Positions 14,298 through 15,288 of a DNA stretch of 15,288 bases are shown here, piece after piece. Location: positions 1 to 15,288 of the forward strand of contig DGQR01000045.1 in the NCBI GenBank assembly GCA_002390825.1, in the 5' to 3' direction. Source of the DNA: Rhodoferax sp. UBA4409 (GTDB lineage Bacteria; Pseudomonadota; Gammaproteobacteria; Burkholderiales; Burkholderiaceae_C). The notes under the pieces are model-generated. The model did not search any database, had not been told where the DNA came from, and saw only the letters and a list, made by a program, of their open reading frames with translations. Each line of letters begins with the position of its first letter. Within the stretch, counting starts at the first letter, position 1. A program made the position numbers and the translations under genes.

Positions 14298-14409
14298 CCA
14301 TGGCGCGTTCAGGGGCTTCTTACCCGCGTCTTTCGGCATTTAGTGCTCGTATTGCCCGTTTAACGATGCAAAATAGAGCGGTTTGCCGAAATGCCTTTGG
14401 TGCGTGCTT

Positions 14410-14425
14410 TGGCACAAAAGCTGCA
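14410..14425 (+). promoter_or_regulatory. Sigma-54 promoter of glnA
   Basis: TGGCACAAAAGCTGCA matches the -24/-12 consensus TGGCAC-N5-TTGCA with one mismatch. The invariant GG (14411-14412) and GC (14423-14424) are exactly 10 bases apart. Transcription would begin near 14436, giving a 5' leader of about 37 nt. With the two NtrC sites upstream this makes glnA inducible under nitrogen limitation. Confidence 0.82.
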
Positions 14426-14472
14426 TTAACCGCAGCGCAAATCTTTTTACAACCGTGCAACAGGAGTATTTG

Positions 14473-15288
14473 ATGGCCAAGACCGTCGCAGATGTGATGA
14501 AGATGGTGAAAGAAAACGAAGTCAAGTTTGTTGACTTCCGTTTCACCGATACCCGTGGTAAGCAGCAGCACACCACTGTGCCTGTCTCGCATTTTGATGA
14601 AGATAAGTTCACCTCCGGCCACGCGTTCGACGGCTCTTCCATCGCCGGCTGGAAGGGAATCGAAGCTTCCGACATGTTGTTGATGCCCGATCCGGCCACC
14701 GCCAACATCGATCCGTTCTTCGAAGAAACCACCATCATCATGAACTGCGACGTGGTGGAGCCTGCTGACGGCAAGTCCTACGACCGCGATCCACGTTCCA
14801 TCGCCAAGCGCGCTGAAGCCTACTTGAAGGCCTCCGGCATGGGCGATACCGCTTACTTCGGCCCTGAGCCAGAATTCTTTATCTTTGACGGCGTGCGTTG
14901 GTCCACAGAACCCAACAACACCTTCTACGAAATTGAAGAGTACGAAGCACCCTGGAACACCGGCTCCAAGCTCGAAGGCGGCAACCGCGGCCACCGTCCC
15001 ACTGTCAAGGGTGGCTACTTCCCAGTGCCCCCAGTAGACAGCACGCAAGACATGCGCGCTGAAATGTCCCTGATTCTCGAATCTTTGGGCATTCCAGTTG
15101 AAGTGTTCCACCACGAAGTGGCGGGCGCTGGCCAGAACGAAATCGGCACACGCTTCTCCACTCTGGTGGAGCGCGCTGACTGGACCATGTTGCAAAAGTA
15201 CGTGATCCACAACGTGGCCAATGCCTACGGCAAGACCGCCACTTTCATGCCCAAGCCTTACCACGGCGACAACGGTTCCGGCATGCAC
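14473..15288 (+). CDS. glnA: Glutamine synthetase type I, 5' part
   Basis: The first 272 residues (of about 470) are present. Seen are DGSSIAGW (53-60), metal-site GPEPEFFIFD (130-139; Glu132 and Glu134), GGYFPVPPVDS (180-190), HHEVAGAGQNEIG (213-225; Glu215 and Glu223) and KPYHGDNGSGMH (261-272); the window ends at that conserved His. The enzyme condenses glutamate and ammonia using ATP and is the main ammonia-assimilation step. AGGAG (14462-14466) lies six bases before ATG 14473. The adenylylation-site Tyr lies beyond the window, so that control cannot be checked. Upstream sigma-54 and NtrC sites show nitrogen regulation. Confidence 0.97.
   Translation, partial: MAKTVADVMKMVKENEVKFVDFRFTDTRGKQQHTTVPVSHFDEDKFTSGHAFDGSSIAGWKGIEASDMLLMPDPATANIDPFFEETTIIMNCDVVEPADGKSYDRDPRSIAKRAEAYLKASGMGDTAYFGPEPEFFIFDGVRWSTEPNNTFYEIEEYEAPWNTGSKLEGGNRGHRPTVKGGYFPVPPVDSTQDMRAEMSLILESLGIPVEVFHHEVAGAGQNEIGTRFSTLVERADWTMLQKYVIHNVANAYGKTATFMPKPYHGDNGSGMH

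Noticed and set aside
14320..15288. Minus-strand open frame across glnA and its promoter
   Set aside because: It is antisense to conserved glnA codons and the sigma-54 promoter; the His-rich translation resembles nothing known.

Overview
The window looks like a piece of a betaproteobacterial chromosome, most likely Burkholderiales/Comamonadaceae (Rhodoferax-like). This is judged from the moderately high GC, densely packed genes with many 1-8 nt overlaps, and the protein sequences; no rRNA or other taxonomic marker is present. I see no mobile element, CRISPR array, tRNA or rRNA. No gene-free stretch exceeds 300 bases; the longest is the 225-bp region upstream of glnA.

Region 1 (1-4713) is a divergent sugar-uptake and catabolism locus. 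Leftward run a periplasmic sugar-binding protein, a CUT2-type permease and a PfkB-type sugar kinase (cut by the window edge). Rightward run the partner ATPase (single-domain, FrcA-like), a FucU/RbsD-type mutarotase and a fructose-6-phosphate aldolase (FSA)-like transaldolase. A short AT-rich region with small palindromes separates the two arms. A strong intrinsic terminator lies between the binding-protein and permease genes and should make the binding protein more abundant than the membrane parts. Together the genes suggest import of a sugar, anomer interconversion, phosphorylation and retro-aldol cleavage.

Region 2 (4765-9397) is the most unusual part. It is a tightly coupled cassette of three flavoproteins from three different photolyase/cryptochrome clades, with a 46-residue four-cysteine DUF2256 protein inside it. 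The order is: a photolyase-like protein in which the usual Trp near the flavin is replaced by Met; DUF2256; a DASH cryptochrome; and an iron-sulfur (6-4) photolyase of the PhrB/CryB type whose four Cys ligands have the expected spacing. Every junction is a 4-nt start/stop overlap (ATGA or GTGA). A 39-nt near-perfect hairpin ends 7 nt before the first start codon.

Region 3 (9412-11771, minus strand) holds a membrane-anchored DUF2726-like protein and a REC-DUF3369-HD-GYP response regulator, presumably a c-di-GMP phosphodiesterase or sensor.

Region 4 (11836-14247, plus strand) is a compact run of rsuA (16S rRNA pseudouridine synthase), an EI24/CysZ-like membrane protein and a CinA N-domain (molybdopterin-binding fold) protein.

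Region 5 (14248-15288) is the nitrogen-regulated glnA promoter, with two NtrC-type sites and a sigma-54 -24/-12 element, followed by the first 272 codons of glnA.
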